Positions 25,806 to 34,328 of a stretch of DNA of 64,000 bases are shown here, one piece after another. The stretch is from CAVPDE01 sp964580575 (GTDB taxonomy: Bacteria > Desulfobacterota > DSM-4660 > Desulfatiglandales > HGW-15): NCBI GenBank assembly GCA_964580575.1, contig CAZOLJ010000002.1, positions 1 to 64,000 of the forward strand, given 5' to 3'. Made by a program: the position numbers and the translations under genes. Numbering within the stretch: position 1 is the stretch's first letter; each line of letters begins with the position of its first letter. The notes beneath the pieces are model-generated. The model saw only the letters and a list, made by a program, of their open reading frames with translations. It had not been told where the DNA came from and made no database searches.

Positions 25806-27245
25806 ATGACCTATCCCAGTATCTTCCCGACTGGAGCGACACTCTATGACCCCAAGAGATGCTGGAACGGCTACACCATCTTTCAGGCCAAGGAGGTGGG
25901 GGCGCTCCTCATCGACATGAACGGTGGGGAGGTTCAACTTTGGAAGGAGTTTCACGGCATGCCGAACAGGATTCTCCCGGGCGGCTATCTGATCGGCAGC
26001 ACCGGGGAGCGCAACACGGCGTACGGGATGCAGGACAGCGTGGATCTGGTCCAGGTGGACTGGGACGGCAAGGTCGTCTGGAGGTTCAACGAGTATGAGT
26101 ACATAGAGGATCCGGGTGAAGAACCCCAGTGGATGGCGAGACAGCATCACGATTACCAGAGAGAGGGCAACCCGGTAGGCTACTATGTGCCCAGCATGGA
26201 TCCCCTCGTGGATCGCGGCAATACGGTGATTCTCTCTCACAAGAACCTGAAGAATCCCAAGATAGCGGACAAGCTTCTCCTCGATGACACGATCATCGAG
26301 GTGACCTGGGAGGGTGAGATTGTCTGGGAGTGGATGTGCAGTGATCACTTCGAGGAAATGGGGTTCAGGGAAGACGCCAAGAATATCCTTTGCCGCAATC
26401 CCAACTACAGGCCTTCGGGCGGGGGCATGGGTGACTGGATGCACATCAATTCCCTCTCCTTGCTCGGACCCAACCGATGGTTTGACGCAGGAGATCGCCG
26501 GTTCCACCCGGACAACATGATCTGGTGCGCCAGGGAGACAAACATCACGGCCATTATCGACAAGAAGACAGGGAAGATCGTGTGGAAGCTCGGGCCCAAC
26601 TACGACGAGACCAGGGAGCTGAGGGATCTGGGCTGGATCATCGGCCAGCATCACGCCCACATGATTCCCAGGGGCCTTCCCGGTGAAGGAAACATCATGA
26701 TCTTCGACAACGGGGGATGGGCAGGCTATGGCTCCCCAAACCCCGGCTCGCCTGCCGGCTTTCGGAGCGCCTTGAGGGATTACTCGCGGGTGCTTGAACT
26801 CGATCCCACAACGCTCAAGGTGGTATGGCAGTACTCACCCGCAGAAGCCGGGCTCGCCGTTCCCGTGGATGCAAACCGGTTTTACAGTCCCTTTATCAGC
26901 TCGGCGCAGCGCCTGGCCAACGGCAACACGCTGATCACCGAGGGGTCAGGGGGCCGGATCATCGAGGTCACGGCCGATCACGACATCGTCTGGGAATACA
27001 TCAGCCCCTACTGGGGGAAGATGATGAAGATCAACCTGATCTACCGGGCCTACCGGGTGCCCTATGACTGGGTTCCGCAGGTGGAAAATCCCGTTGAGAA
27101 ACCCATCGAGCGAATCGATGTGACGAGATTCAGAGTTCCGGGCGCAAGCCAGCGCGGTCCGAGAAAAGTTGTCCATGTGGAAGGTGTGCTGCCCTACCGA
27201 CCGGATGCGGCCCTCTGTGTATTGACTGATCGGGATAAGGACTAA
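25806..27245 (+). CDS. Arylsulfotransferase (ASST)-family protein
   Basis: 479 residues. Repeated beta-propeller blades each end in a VVW/IVW strand (KVVWRF, EIVWEWM, KIVWKLG, KVVWQY, DIVWEY). The block DWMHINSLSLLGPNRWFDAG and the histidine motif IIGQHHAHMIPRG fit arylsulfate sulfotransferases (PF05935), whose catalytic residue is a histidine. Family enzymes move sulfate between aromatic donors and acceptors in the periplasm, but no signal peptide is visible here, so this homologue may be cytoplasmic or of different function. AGGAGG precedes the ATG. It follows the Tct transporter operon. Confidence 0.75.
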   Translation: MTYPSIFPTGATLYDPKRCWNGYTIFQAKEVGALLIDMNGGEVQLWKEFHGMPNRILPGGYLIGSTGERNTAYGMQDSVDLVQVDWDGKVVWRFNEYEYIEDPGEEPQWMARQHHDYQREGNPVGYYVPSMDPLVDRGNTVILSHKNLKNPKIADKLLLDDTIIEVTWEGEIVWEWMCSDHFEEMGFREDAKNILCRNPNYRPSGGGMGDWMHINSLSLLGPNRWFDAGDRRFHPDNMIWCARETNITAIIDKKTGKIVWKLGPNYDETRELRDLGWIIGQHHAHMIPRGLPGEGNIMIFDNGGWAGYGSPNPGSPAGFRSALRDYSRVLELDPTTLKVVWQYSPAEAGLAVPVDANRFYSPFISSAQRLANGNTLITEGSGGRIIEVTADHDIVWEYISPYWGKMMKINLIYRAYRVPYDWVPQVENPVEKPIERIDVTRFRVPGASQRGPRKVVHVEGVLPYRPDAALCVLTDRDKD

Positions 27246-27279
27246 GGGCTCGAATTCTCCTAGGGCGACAGGGCTCTCA

Positions 27280-27325
27280 GCTCCCCCTCCCCTTTATCCC
27301 CTCCCGCAAGGGGAGGGGAGAGGAG
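27280..27325. repeat. C/G-block foldback
   Basis: CTCCCCCTCCCC ... CCCCTCCCGCAAGGGGAGGGG, a tight hairpin between the convergent sulfotransferase-like gene and the Tyr/Gly-rich protein gene. It may help to end transcription from both sides. Confidence 0.55.
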
Positions 27326-27353
27326 TTGTTCGACAGCCTCCGACAGGGATTTT

Positions 27354-27677
27354 TCACCAGCCAAAAGAAAAACCGAAACCCCAGCCCGGCCGATAAACCG
27401 GAGCATAGCCATAGGTCGCCGCATAGGGGGCACAGTATCCCCTGTAAACCGGGGGAGCGTAGACCCTGTAAGGATAAGCAGGGCCATAACCCCAGCCGTA
27501 ACGAGGGGCAACAGAGTATCGGTACACATGGCGCTCAACATGAACCTGTTTCGGATGGTAATACGCTTTGTAGGAATGACCCCTATGGCGATACTTACCG
27601 TCTGCAAAGGCGGTGTTTGCCGCCAAGAGCAGGGACAACCCTATCATCACAACGATCAATGTTCTCATGGCTTTCAT
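27354..27677 (-). CDS. Small secreted Tyr/Gly/Pro-rich protein
   Basis: 107 residues from the ATG at 27677, which has AAGGAG 7 bp upstream; a longer frame exists but lacks a ribosome site. Signal peptide KAMRTLIVVMIGLSLLLAAN ends near AFAD. The mature part is basic and aromatic (HRGHSYKAYYHPKQVHVERH, RYGWGYGPAYPYRVYAPPVY), low in complexity and without a known domain. Similar Tyr/Gly-rich exported peptides occur widely in Proteobacteria without assigned function. Confidence 0.7.
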   Translation of the reverse strand: MKAMRTLIVVMIGLSLLLAANTAFADGKYRHRGHSYKAYYHPKQVHVERHVYRYSVAPRYGWGYGPAYPYRVYAPPVYRGYCAPYAATYGYAPVYRPGWGFGFSFGW

Positions 27678-27856
27678 GTTCGTTCTCCTTCCTGAACATG
27701 GCTTCAATTCGCCTTTTCTGCCCAGTGAGACGCGCCATGATCAGAATGGTTTACATCCCTCAGCTTTTGGATTGATTTCTGATGGTGCGGGAGATAGGCT
27801 AAAGTCCAGGGAGGCGAGAAGGGCTCACCCCGTGGAGTGTATTCAGAAATCAGTTC

Positions 27857-28051
27857 ATGCGTTATACGTCAGACCTGGGTTTCCCGAAGCTTCTGGCGAT
27901 CACCACGGGGTTGTTCGTCATTGATTTGTTTTTCCCTGACGGGGAGACTGTTGTTGATGAAATTCTGCTGGGGCTGATCTCGCTGCTTCTCGCATCTCTG
28001 AAGAAGGGGCGCAGCGGAATTTTTCAAAAGGATGAATCGAGGTCAAGTTAA
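27857..28051 (+). CDS. Small membrane protein (DUF6116-like appearance)
   Basis: 64 residues: KLLAITTGLFVIDLFFPDG then ETVVDEILLGLISLLLASLKK, two hydrophobic helices linked by the pattern DLxxPDxxxxVDEILLG, which resembles small DUF6116-type proteins. Ribosome site weak. It lies just upstream of the AsmA-like gene on the same strand. The assignment is by pattern only. Confidence 0.5.
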   Translation: MRYTSDLGFPKLLAITTGLFVIDLFFPDGETVVDEILLGLISLLLASLKKGRSGIFQKDESRSS

Positions 28052-28084
28052 GGCCCGCTGGAACATCAAGAGGACCGAGAGTTC

Positions 28085-31000
28085 ATGAAGCCAGCTACCA
28101 GAAAGAAACTTGCCACAGCCCTGGGGGTTCTCGTCCTGTCAGTCTTAATCGCCGGTTTCCTTATCCCAAAGCTCCTCGACCCTGACCGCTGGCACATCCG
28201 TATTGTCTCAGAGCTGGAAAAGGCACTGGGCGGAAAGGTCAGTATCGACGACATTTCCTGGGGTTTCCTGAAAGGGCTCTGGCTGGAAGTCGATGGAGTG
28301 GAGATCACCGGAGCCTCGGCCTTTCCTCTGGACATCAAACTCTCCCGCCTTTATGCCGACGTCTCGGTTCTCCCATTGCTCAAAAGGCGGATTGTCCTGA
28401 ACCGTCTGGTCCTGGAAAGCCCTGATGCTCAATTGCGGCTTCAGCCCGGTCCCCAAGAAGCAATCCGCGAACCAAAGGCTCCATTTCCAGGAGCAAAGCC
28501 GGCAGGGATCCCTCTGCCCATTGAAATCGAAGAGGTACTGGTTACGAACGGCAGAGTCCGGATGGAAGACAGCGTGACACTCCCCGGCAAGCCGGTGGCG
28601 CGCGATTTTGGTGACATGGAGATAAAGGCTTCCAACCTGGCTCCGGGCCGGGTAGTGTCCTTTGACATTTCGATGAAAGACAGAGACGTGCAGGGCCTTG
28701 GGGCGTTAAAAGCTCAAGGATCCTTTGCCGGGCTCACGGATGCTCTCACCCTTCAAAATCCCAAGCTCACCGTTCATGCAACCCTCTCTGCCGTTCAGAC
28801 GAATGCTCTTAAGCCTTATCTCGGCAACGCTCCCTGGGTTCAGCAGCTGAGCGGAACCCTGTCCATGGCAGTGAACTACGAAGGGGACATGGGAAGCCTT
28901 CAGCGCGCAGAGGGAAGCATAGACCTCAGCCAGGTGGCCTTCTCTTACCCCTCGTTGTGGGAAGGGAGCCTTCCGGGAGCTGAAACAAAGATCACCTATC
29001 GGGCGGACCTTCAGTCCGATGATCTCACAGTGGAGAGCCTTGAGGTAAAGGTCGGCAAGTTTTCTTTCCGGGCCAAGGGCGGTGTGGCAGGTTTGAAAAC
29101 ACGGCCGATGATCAAGAACGTGACATTTTCCGCTGAGGTGCCTCTGCTGGACTCGGTTCCCCTGTTTCCATGGAAGGTTCTGGGTGACAGCGCCGCCTTT
29201 GTCCGTTCGATTTTTGAGGGCGGAGGAAAAGTCGAGATCGAGCAGGCGGTGCTTCCACCTATTGACCTTGCGGCGCCCCCGGCCACTGCGGTGGCTTTAC
29301 TGAATGGGATTGAATCGACCTCGCGGATATCGGGCGTGTCCGTTGAGCTGTCACCCGGTATACCGAGAATAAAAAACATCGATATCCATGTGCGGCTGGC
29401 GCAGGGCACTGCCCAGGTGCAGGTGCTGAGGGCTCAGTTTCCCACAGTGGACTTGCCGAACATTTCAGGAAAAGTTGCAAAGCTGTTTGAAGCCCCGCTG
29501 ATTGACGTCACGGTAAAAGGGCCTGTGCGGGTGAGCAACCGACCTCCTGAAGACCTTGCAGCTTTTTTGCGCCGTTGTGAGCTGGAAGAGGTGAACGGTT
29601 CTGCTGATCTTGATGCAGCGGTGGTGGTTGATACGTCTCAGCCGGCGAATGTTCAGATCCGCGGTAATATCGGGATTCAGGGGGTTCAGGCAAAAACCAC
29701 CTTCAGCCCTGTGCGGCTCGAAGGACTGAATGCGGATCTGGCGATAGCGCCTGACGCCGCAAACATTACCCATCTGTCCACCGCCGTGTCAGTACCGGCC
29801 GGGCCGTCTGCTCCTGGAGGACGATTCGATCTCAAATTGGAGGCCCGTGTCGATGAATGGTCGCGTCGGCCAGCGGTAACCCTTCAACGCATGAAGACGT
29901 CACCGGTAGCCCTGCCGGTCGTGGCATCGCTGATGCCCTGGGAGAAACTTGGCGAATCCGCCGAACCGGTTAAGCAAGTTTTTCTCAATGGGGGCACGGT
30001 GACGATCGAGGAGGCGGCCCTTCCCAAAGTGGAGCTCTTGAATCTGCCCAAGAGCCCGGCCGAACTGCTTCCAAAGGCCAAGGCAGCCGCCGGTTTTGCG
30101 GGCCTTGTGGTAAAGCCCGACCCCGATCTTCCCGGCTTCGAGGATATCGGAGGCCGGGTAAACCTTGAAAACGGTGTGATGACGGCGGCGGGCGTTCGGG
30201 GGAGGATGGGGCCACTTTCGCTGCCGGATCTGAACATCCGTGTGAGCCGCTTGGACAGCCGTCCCAAGGTGACTGTGGCCGCAAAGGGGCCGGTGCAGCT
30301 TGCAGCAACGAGTGACCAAAGGATTGAAGACCTCTTGAAGCGATACGGCCTGATATCTCTTGTCGTGTCGGCTAACATGGACATGCGCGGTGATTTCGAC
30401 GAGAACCTGCATGACAGCTGGGTCGTTGACGGGTCTCTGGTCCTCAAAGGTGTCCGGGCGGAAACCTTTCCTGAAGGCGTGGTCATGGACAATCTTCAGG
30501 GTCGTGTGAGCGTGAACCACAAGAAGGCGACCAACATCACAGCAGAGAATGTCAGAGGACGAATCAATCAAGCGCCGGTTCAGCTCTCGGGCAAAATCAT
30601 GGGGGTGGGAACCCCGAACCTCGTCATCGATGTAACGGCCAATGCCAAACACCTGAACCTGGCTCATCTGCGTGAGCTGTCTCCGAGCCTGAGGAAGTTG
30701 AGACTGGCCGGGACGGTTGACATGGATTTAGACATCTACATCCCTTATGCGGCTGCAAAGCAAAGCCGGCTCAACGGAATGCTGGCAACCCGAAACCTCA
30801 GTTTTCAGTTGGCCCATTTTACCATGGAGAAGGGAGATACCGAATTCAACCTGACGGGCAACTCCGCGTTCATCAAGAGGGCGCAGGCACTGGTCAATGG
30901 TACGTTGCTGGCGGTCACAGGGCAGATCGCAAATCCTGTGGAACCGAGCCTCAAGCTCCTTGTGACTTCACCTGACTTGAACCTGGATCGTCTTCTACCA

Positions 31001-31960
31001 CCGTCAGTCGGGGAAGAGCCCGGAGAGAAACCATCGCAGGGAAAAGGCGGCCATGGCGCAGAGAAGACCATGAAAACGCAATGGTCTCGGGCGGCACTCA
31101 AAACGACAGCGCAAGTTCGGGTTGCGGCGGATGTAGGCCGGTACAGGGGGACAGAATTCCAGAACCTCAAATTGGATGCCACCTATGATCGGGGAGTGAT
31201 CAAACAAGGTGATCTGAGTTTCGGCATGGAAGGAGGTCACGCCGCCATGACAGGCTCCGGCGACATCCGGGAGCCAGAGCACGTCACCTTCAATGTAAGC
31301 CCTAACATAACGTCCATAAGGCTGGAAAGCCTGGCGGCCTTTCTCGGCGTTCACGAGGTTTCAGTGAGCGGCCCAATATCGTTGACCGGCAGGCTGCAGG
31401 GCAAGACAGGAAACTCCGATGCTCTTCTTGCCAGCCTGAGTGGCGACATGGAGGCTCAGATAGGCCCCGGCAGAATCGCCCGCATCGGCAGAGGCGGCGC
31501 TTTTCTTGCAAGAATCCTTTCATTAGCCAGCATCAGAGGCATTCTCACAGGGAGCGTGTTCACGAATTTTGAGGCGAACGGATTACCTTACCAGAGTATA
31601 AGCGGACAGGTCACTTTCAACAACGGGAACATGGATCTGACCAATTTTCGATTTGTGAGCTACGCCGTGAACCTAAACGCTCAGGGTCGCATCAACCTCC
31701 TTGAAGGGCAAATGGACGTAGGGGCAAGATTGAGGCCTCTCGGCGCGGTGTCAACCGCCATGGGGTTTGTCCCGTTCGTGGGACGGGTTGCAGCAGGCCT
31801 TACGGAAATCCACTTCAACCTGAGCGGACCAGTGGACGATCCGCGAGTGTCCCTTACCCCGGGCCAAGGCATAGCGGATTCGATCCAGGATCAGGCAAGA
31901 GGGGTGGGCTCGATGTTCAGAGGGGCTGCCGACCTTTTTCGCAGAGACGAGAACAAATAG
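28085..31960 (+). CDS. AsmA-family protein, large
   Basis: 1291 residues. An N-terminal membrane anchor (residues ~8-28, LATALGVLVLSVLIAGFLIP) is followed by the AsmA start pattern (LDPDRWHIRIVSELEKALGG, VSIDDISWGFLKGLWLEVDG) and a long series of beta-rich repeats. The C-terminal AsmA_2 region is at roughly 1090-1270 (ISGQVTFNNGNMDLTNFRF, NAQGRINLLEGQMDVGARL, GRVAAGLTEIHFNLSGPVDD). Family knowledge: AsmA-like proteins bridge the periplasm and carry phospholipid between membranes. This fits the neighbouring envelope genes. The cleavable or anchoring nature of the N-terminus is not resolvable. Confidence 0.85.
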   Translation: MKPATRKKLATALGVLVLSVLIAGFLIPKLLDPDRWHIRIVSELEKALGGKVSIDDISWGFLKGLWLEVDGVEITGASAFPLDIKLSRLYADVSVLPLLKRRIVLNRLVLESPDAQLRLQPGPQEAIREPKAPFPGAKPAGIPLPIEIEEVLVTNGRVRMEDSVTLPGKPVARDFGDMEIKASNLAPGRVVSFDISMKDRDVQGLGALKAQGSFAGLTDALTLQNPKLTVHATLSAVQTNALKPYLGNAPWVQQLSGTLSMAVNYEGDMGSLQRAEGSIDLSQVAFSYPSLWEGSLPGAETKITYRADLQSDDLTVESLEVKVGKFSFRAKGGVAGLKTRPMIKNVTFSAEVPLLDSVPLFPWKVLGDSAAFVRSIFEGGGKVEIEQAVLPPIDLAAPPATAVALLNGIESTSRISGVSVELSPGIPRIKNIDIHVRLAQGTAQVQVLRAQFPTVDLPNISGKVAKLFEAPLIDVTVKGPVRVSNRPPEDLAAFLRRCELEEVNGSADLDAAVVVDTSQPANVQIRGNIGIQGVQAKTTFSPVRLEGLNADLAIAPDAANITHLSTAVSVPAGPSAPGGRFDLKLEARVDEWSRRPAVTLQRMKTSPVALPVVASLMPWEKLGESAEPVKQVFLNGGTVTIEEAALPKVELLNLPKSPAELLPKAKAAAGFAGLVVKPDPDLPGFEDIGGRVNLENGVMTAAGVRGRMGPLSLPDLNIRVSRLDSRPKVTVAAKGPVQLAATSDQRIEDLLKRYGLISLVVSANMDMRGDFDENLHDSWVVDGSLVLKGVRAETFPEGVVMDNLQGRVSVNHKKATNITAENVRGRINQAPVQLSGKIMGVGTPNLVIDVTANAKHLNLAHLRELSPSLRKLRLAGTVDMDLDIYIPYAAAKQSRLNGMLATRNLSFQLAHFTMEKGDTEFNLTGNSAFIKRAQALVNGTLLAVTGQIANPVEPSLKLLVTSPDLNLDRLLPPSVGEEPGEKPSQGKGGHGAEKTMKTQWSRAALKTTAQVRVAADVGRYRGTEFQNLKLDATYDRGVIKQGDLSFGMEGGHAAMTGSGDIREPEHVTFNVSPNITSIRLESLAAFLGVHEVSVSGPISLTGRLQGKTGNSDALLASLSGDMEAQIGPGRIARIGRGGAFLARILSLASIRGILTGSVFTNFEANGLPYQSISGQVTFNNGNMDLTNFRFVSYAVNLNAQGRINLLEGQMDVGARLRPLGAVSTAMGFVPFVGRVAAGLTEIHFNLSGPVDDPRVSLTPGQGIADSIQDQARGVGSMFRGAADLFRRDENK

Positions 31961-32092
31961 ATCAGGAAGTGAGAAGAAGAGGGTGATTGAACGTTGAGCA
32001 TTGAACAAAGAACATTTAGGCCAAACAACTGGTCTCATTCTGGTGTCGGTGATGAGAGAAAAGTTTGGAGAAGGAAATAGGCTTGGCCTCGC

Positions 32093-32527
32093 CTAGCCTA
32101 CCAAAGGATTCCTGACTTTCAACCTCGGAAATCGGCTGAAGTCCCTGTCGCCTGACCACAGTTCGGTCACTCCATGTTGCTGGCACAGTGCAGCGATCCT
32201 GGCGTCGTGCACCTGTGGGCCGGACACCCGTCCGGTCTGCAGGATGTTTCGCAGCATCACCCAGTAGTCCTCTAATTCCGAAAGCACAACAAGACTTGGC
32301 GATTCCAGCCATGCCTCAACTTGGTCGATGGCCTTTGCGAGAGGGGTCGGAGGAGTGTAGATGCGGGGATGCGTTACGATGGCCAGGAATTCATGAATGC
32401 ACGGCCACGGAATTGCCCATGGCGCCCGACCTTCAGCCAGCTGAACCAGGTGCTCAAATGCAGGTGAGTGCCACGGCGAATCTTCACGGTGCGCATAAAC
32501 CAAAAGGTTGCTGTCGACAGCGATCAT
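32093..32527 (-). CDS. vapC: VapC-type PIN-domain toxin
   Basis: 144 residues with PIN acid residues in AVDSNLLVYAHRED (first Asp), HEFLAIVTH, and the closing VHDARIAALCQQHGV and WSGDRDFSRFP. Family knowledge: VapC toxins are Mg2+-dependent RNases that cleave tRNA or rRNA. It overlaps the upstream antitoxin gene by 4 bp. Confidence 0.85.
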   Translation of the reverse strand: MIAVDSNLLVYAHREDSPWHSPAFEHLVQLAEGRAPWAIPWPCIHEFLAIVTHPRIYTPPTPLAKAIDQVEAWLESPSLVVLSELEDYWVMLRNILQTGRVSGPQVHDARIAALCQQHGVTELWSGDRDFSRFPRLKVRNPLVG

Positions 32528-32781
32528 CCGCCCCGACCCTCATAGCTCAGCTCGCGGATCTGTTCCCAGGAAGCGTTGGCAATGTGAGGCTGAATCCCTT
32601 TGCCTTTGAACGTCGCCTTCCTGAGCCGGAAGCCGTTACGCCGCTTGTGCTGAGAAACGATCCGGCGAAGACCCTCTTCGATCAGCGCCTTCAGGGTGGT
32701 CTTCTCCCGGTTGGCTACCTTGCGGGCTTCTTCAATAAGACTGTCGGGTATCTGTACGGTCGTTTTCATATGGGTAACCAT
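32524..32781 (-). CDS. vapB: VapB-type antitoxin
   Basis: 85 residues with a ribbon-helix-helix start (MKTTVQIPDSLIEEARKVA) and a basic toxin-binding tail. The longer start at 32781 has GGGA upstream; MKTTVQ at 32769 is the alternative. A 16-bp palindrome overlaps the start and is a good candidate for autoregulation. A mobile foldback element begins 29 bp upstream, so the promoter of this toxin-antitoxin pair lies within or across that insertion. Confidence 0.82.
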   Translation of the reverse strand: MVTHMKTTVQIPDSLIEEARKVANREKTTLKALIEEGLRRIVSQHKRRNGFRLRKATFKGKGIQPHIANASWEQIRELSYEGRGG

Positions 32782-32783
32782 AT
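32768..32783. promoter_or_regulatory. Putative VapB operator
   Basis: Perfect palindrome ATATGG-GTAA-CCATAT covering the start region of vapB. RHH antitoxins commonly bind such sites to repress their own operon; the link here is by position. Confidence 0.45.
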
Positions 32784-32809
32784 CATCCCGGTTTCAAATG
32801 TCAAGTGCC

Positions 32810-33102
32810 GTAACACTTTAGCTGTTTGAAATTGTCACAGAAAAAGGCCATAGGGGGTCCCTCCAAAAACAGAAAACGAAGAGGGATCGGGAAAGACTTC
32901 GCAGGCAAGGGGCAGCGAAGGCGGGCGGCGAGGGGTCACTGGCACCTGCCCGGAAGAGTTTACCTGGTGAGTTTCCCGGTAGCCCTCCGCCCGCCTCACC
33001 CATGGCCCAAAGCCAGCGACGGTGGTGTGGCTTCTTCGTTGTTCTGTTTTTAGAGGGACCCCCATGGCCTCAGCCATCCATTTCAAACAGCTAAAGTGTT
33101 AC
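32810..33102 (-). mobile_element. Full-length GTAACA foldback element, copy B (MITE-like)
   Basis: 293 bp in the opposite orientation to the copy at 23704. Termini GTAACACTTTAGCTGTTTG on both sides, inverted. The flanks are CAAGTGCC on both sides (32802-32809 and 33103-33110), a perfect 8-bp target duplication that proves insertion. The arms (32848-32881 and 33034-33067) pair with each other, yet differ from the arms of copy A by coordinated changes. It separates vapBC from its former upstream DNA. Confidence 0.78.
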
Positions 33103-33202
33103 CAAGTGCCTATTTCCTGCCACAATGAGTTGAACAGGAGAAAGGAAGAACTTCTGGAAGGGTTATGGGGACCGCCTTGCGCGCGGGTATAAGTTACTTA
33201 TA

Positions 33203-33246
33203 TTGGGCTGTAAGTTGTGAAACGCACGCACGGTTGGACAGCCCAA
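33203..33246 (+). promoter_or_regulatory. Inverted repeat in the SYLF-LysM leader
   Basis: TTGGGCTGT at 33203-33211 and its complement ACAGCCCAA at 33238-33246, separated by 26 nt, about 60 bp before the ATG. It could be an operator half-site pair or an mRNA stem. No more can be said. Confidence 0.35.
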
Positions 33247-33302
33247 AGGGTGTGGGGTTGGGCCTTGGCACAGCGAAAATTAGAGAACAAAGGAGAATAG
33301 AA

Positions 33303-34211
33303 ATGAAAAACAAGGTATTTGGCAAAATGATATTATTGGTGGCAGCCTTTGGGCTTGCCTTTGGGTTCCAATTCTCCAGCATCACCCCCGCTTTTGCGGA
33401 TAATGCGTCGGATGCTAAGCAGCTCGTGGAAAAGTCGAAGATGACCTTTGACCGATTTGTAGGGATGAATGAGATGGGGACCTTCCGCGACTTACTGAAG
33501 AAAGCGAAAGGCGTTTTTATCTCCCCCCAGGTGCTGGAAGGGGCCTTTATTTTCGGGTTGTCGGGCGGCAGCGGAGTGCTTGTGGCTCGCGACCCCGGAA
33601 CAGGGAGCTGGAGCGGGCCTGCTTTCTACACGGTCGGTGAAGCAAGCTTTGGCTTGCAGGCTGGAGGCAAAGCGTCAGAAGTGATCATGCTCGCCATGAC
33701 CGAGCGCGGGGTCAACGCGCTTCTCTCTCCCAGCGTGAAGCTGGGAGCGGACGTGGGAGTGGCGGCAGGGCCTGTGGGAGCAGGGGCCAGCGCAGCTACA
33801 GCCAACATCAGCGCGGACATTCTCACGTTCGCCCTTTCAAAGGGACTGTACGCCGGCATCTCGTTGGAGGGGGCCGTCGTCGCTGTTCGAAACGAGTGGA
33901 ACGGGGCTTATTACAGCAAGCCGGGAGTGACCCCGACTGACATTTTGATTCGCAGGAATGTGAGCAATCCTGGGTCGGCCAAGCTGATTGCGGCTGTTTC
34001 AAAAGCTGCAGGTGCCACGAAACAGGCTGAAGAAAAGAAAGCGGCCCCTCCTGAAGGTGGTGGCAAGTATTATGAGGTCAGGTCCGGGGATTCTTTGTAC
34101 GAGATTGCAAAGAAACACGGCACTACAGTGGATGAGCTTGTTAAACTCAACAACCTCAAGGACAAGAACCATATTCACCCGGGCCAGAAACTTCTTCTTC
34201 CCGGAAAATAG
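33303..34211 (+). CDS. SYLF (YSC84) lipid-binding domain protein with C-terminal LysM
   Basis: 302 residues. The signal peptide ends near PAFADN. Residues ~35-225 form a SYLF/YSC84 domain (KGVFISPQVLEGAFIFGLSG, SGVLVARDPGTGSWSGPAFY, GLYAGISLEGAVVAVRNEW). A Lys/Ala linker leads to a LysM motif at ~258-302 (YEVRSGDSLYEIAKKHGTTV, HIHPGQKLLLPG). SYLF binds phosphoinositide-type lipids in eukaryotes; in bacteria the role is unclear. LysM should tether it to peptidoglycan. AAGGAG precedes the ATG. The combination suggests a periplasmic lipid-binding protein held at the cell wall. Confidence 0.85.
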   Translation: MKNKVFGKMILLVAAFGLAFGFQFSSITPAFADNASDAKQLVEKSKMTFDRFVGMNEMGTFRDLLKKAKGVFISPQVLEGAFIFGLSGGSGVLVARDPGTGSWSGPAFYTVGEASFGLQAGGKASEVIMLAMTERGVNALLSPSVKLGADVGVAAGPVGAGASAATANISADILTFALSKGLYAGISLEGAVVAVRNEWNGAYYSKPGVTPTDILIRRNVSNPGSAKLIAAVSKAAGATKQAEEKKAAPPEGGGKYYEVRSGDSLYEIAKKHGTTVDELVKLNNLKDKNHIHPGQKLLLPGK

Positions 34212-34232
34212 CAGGTAGACTCTGAGCAACTC

Positions 34233-34315
34233 CCGACTTCCCCTCCCTTAAAGCCCGTCCTCCGTTGCACAGCTACTGCGGAGGATGGAGGAGGGGTATG
34301 GGGGAGGGAGTTGAT
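34233..34315. repeat. C/G-block foldback
   Basis: CTTCCCCTCCC on the left and GGGGGAGGGAG on the right, with an inner TCCTCCG/CGGAGGA pair, between the SYLF gene and the next small secreted protein gene. Confidence 0.5.
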
Positions 34316-34328
34316 AGGAGGATCTAGC

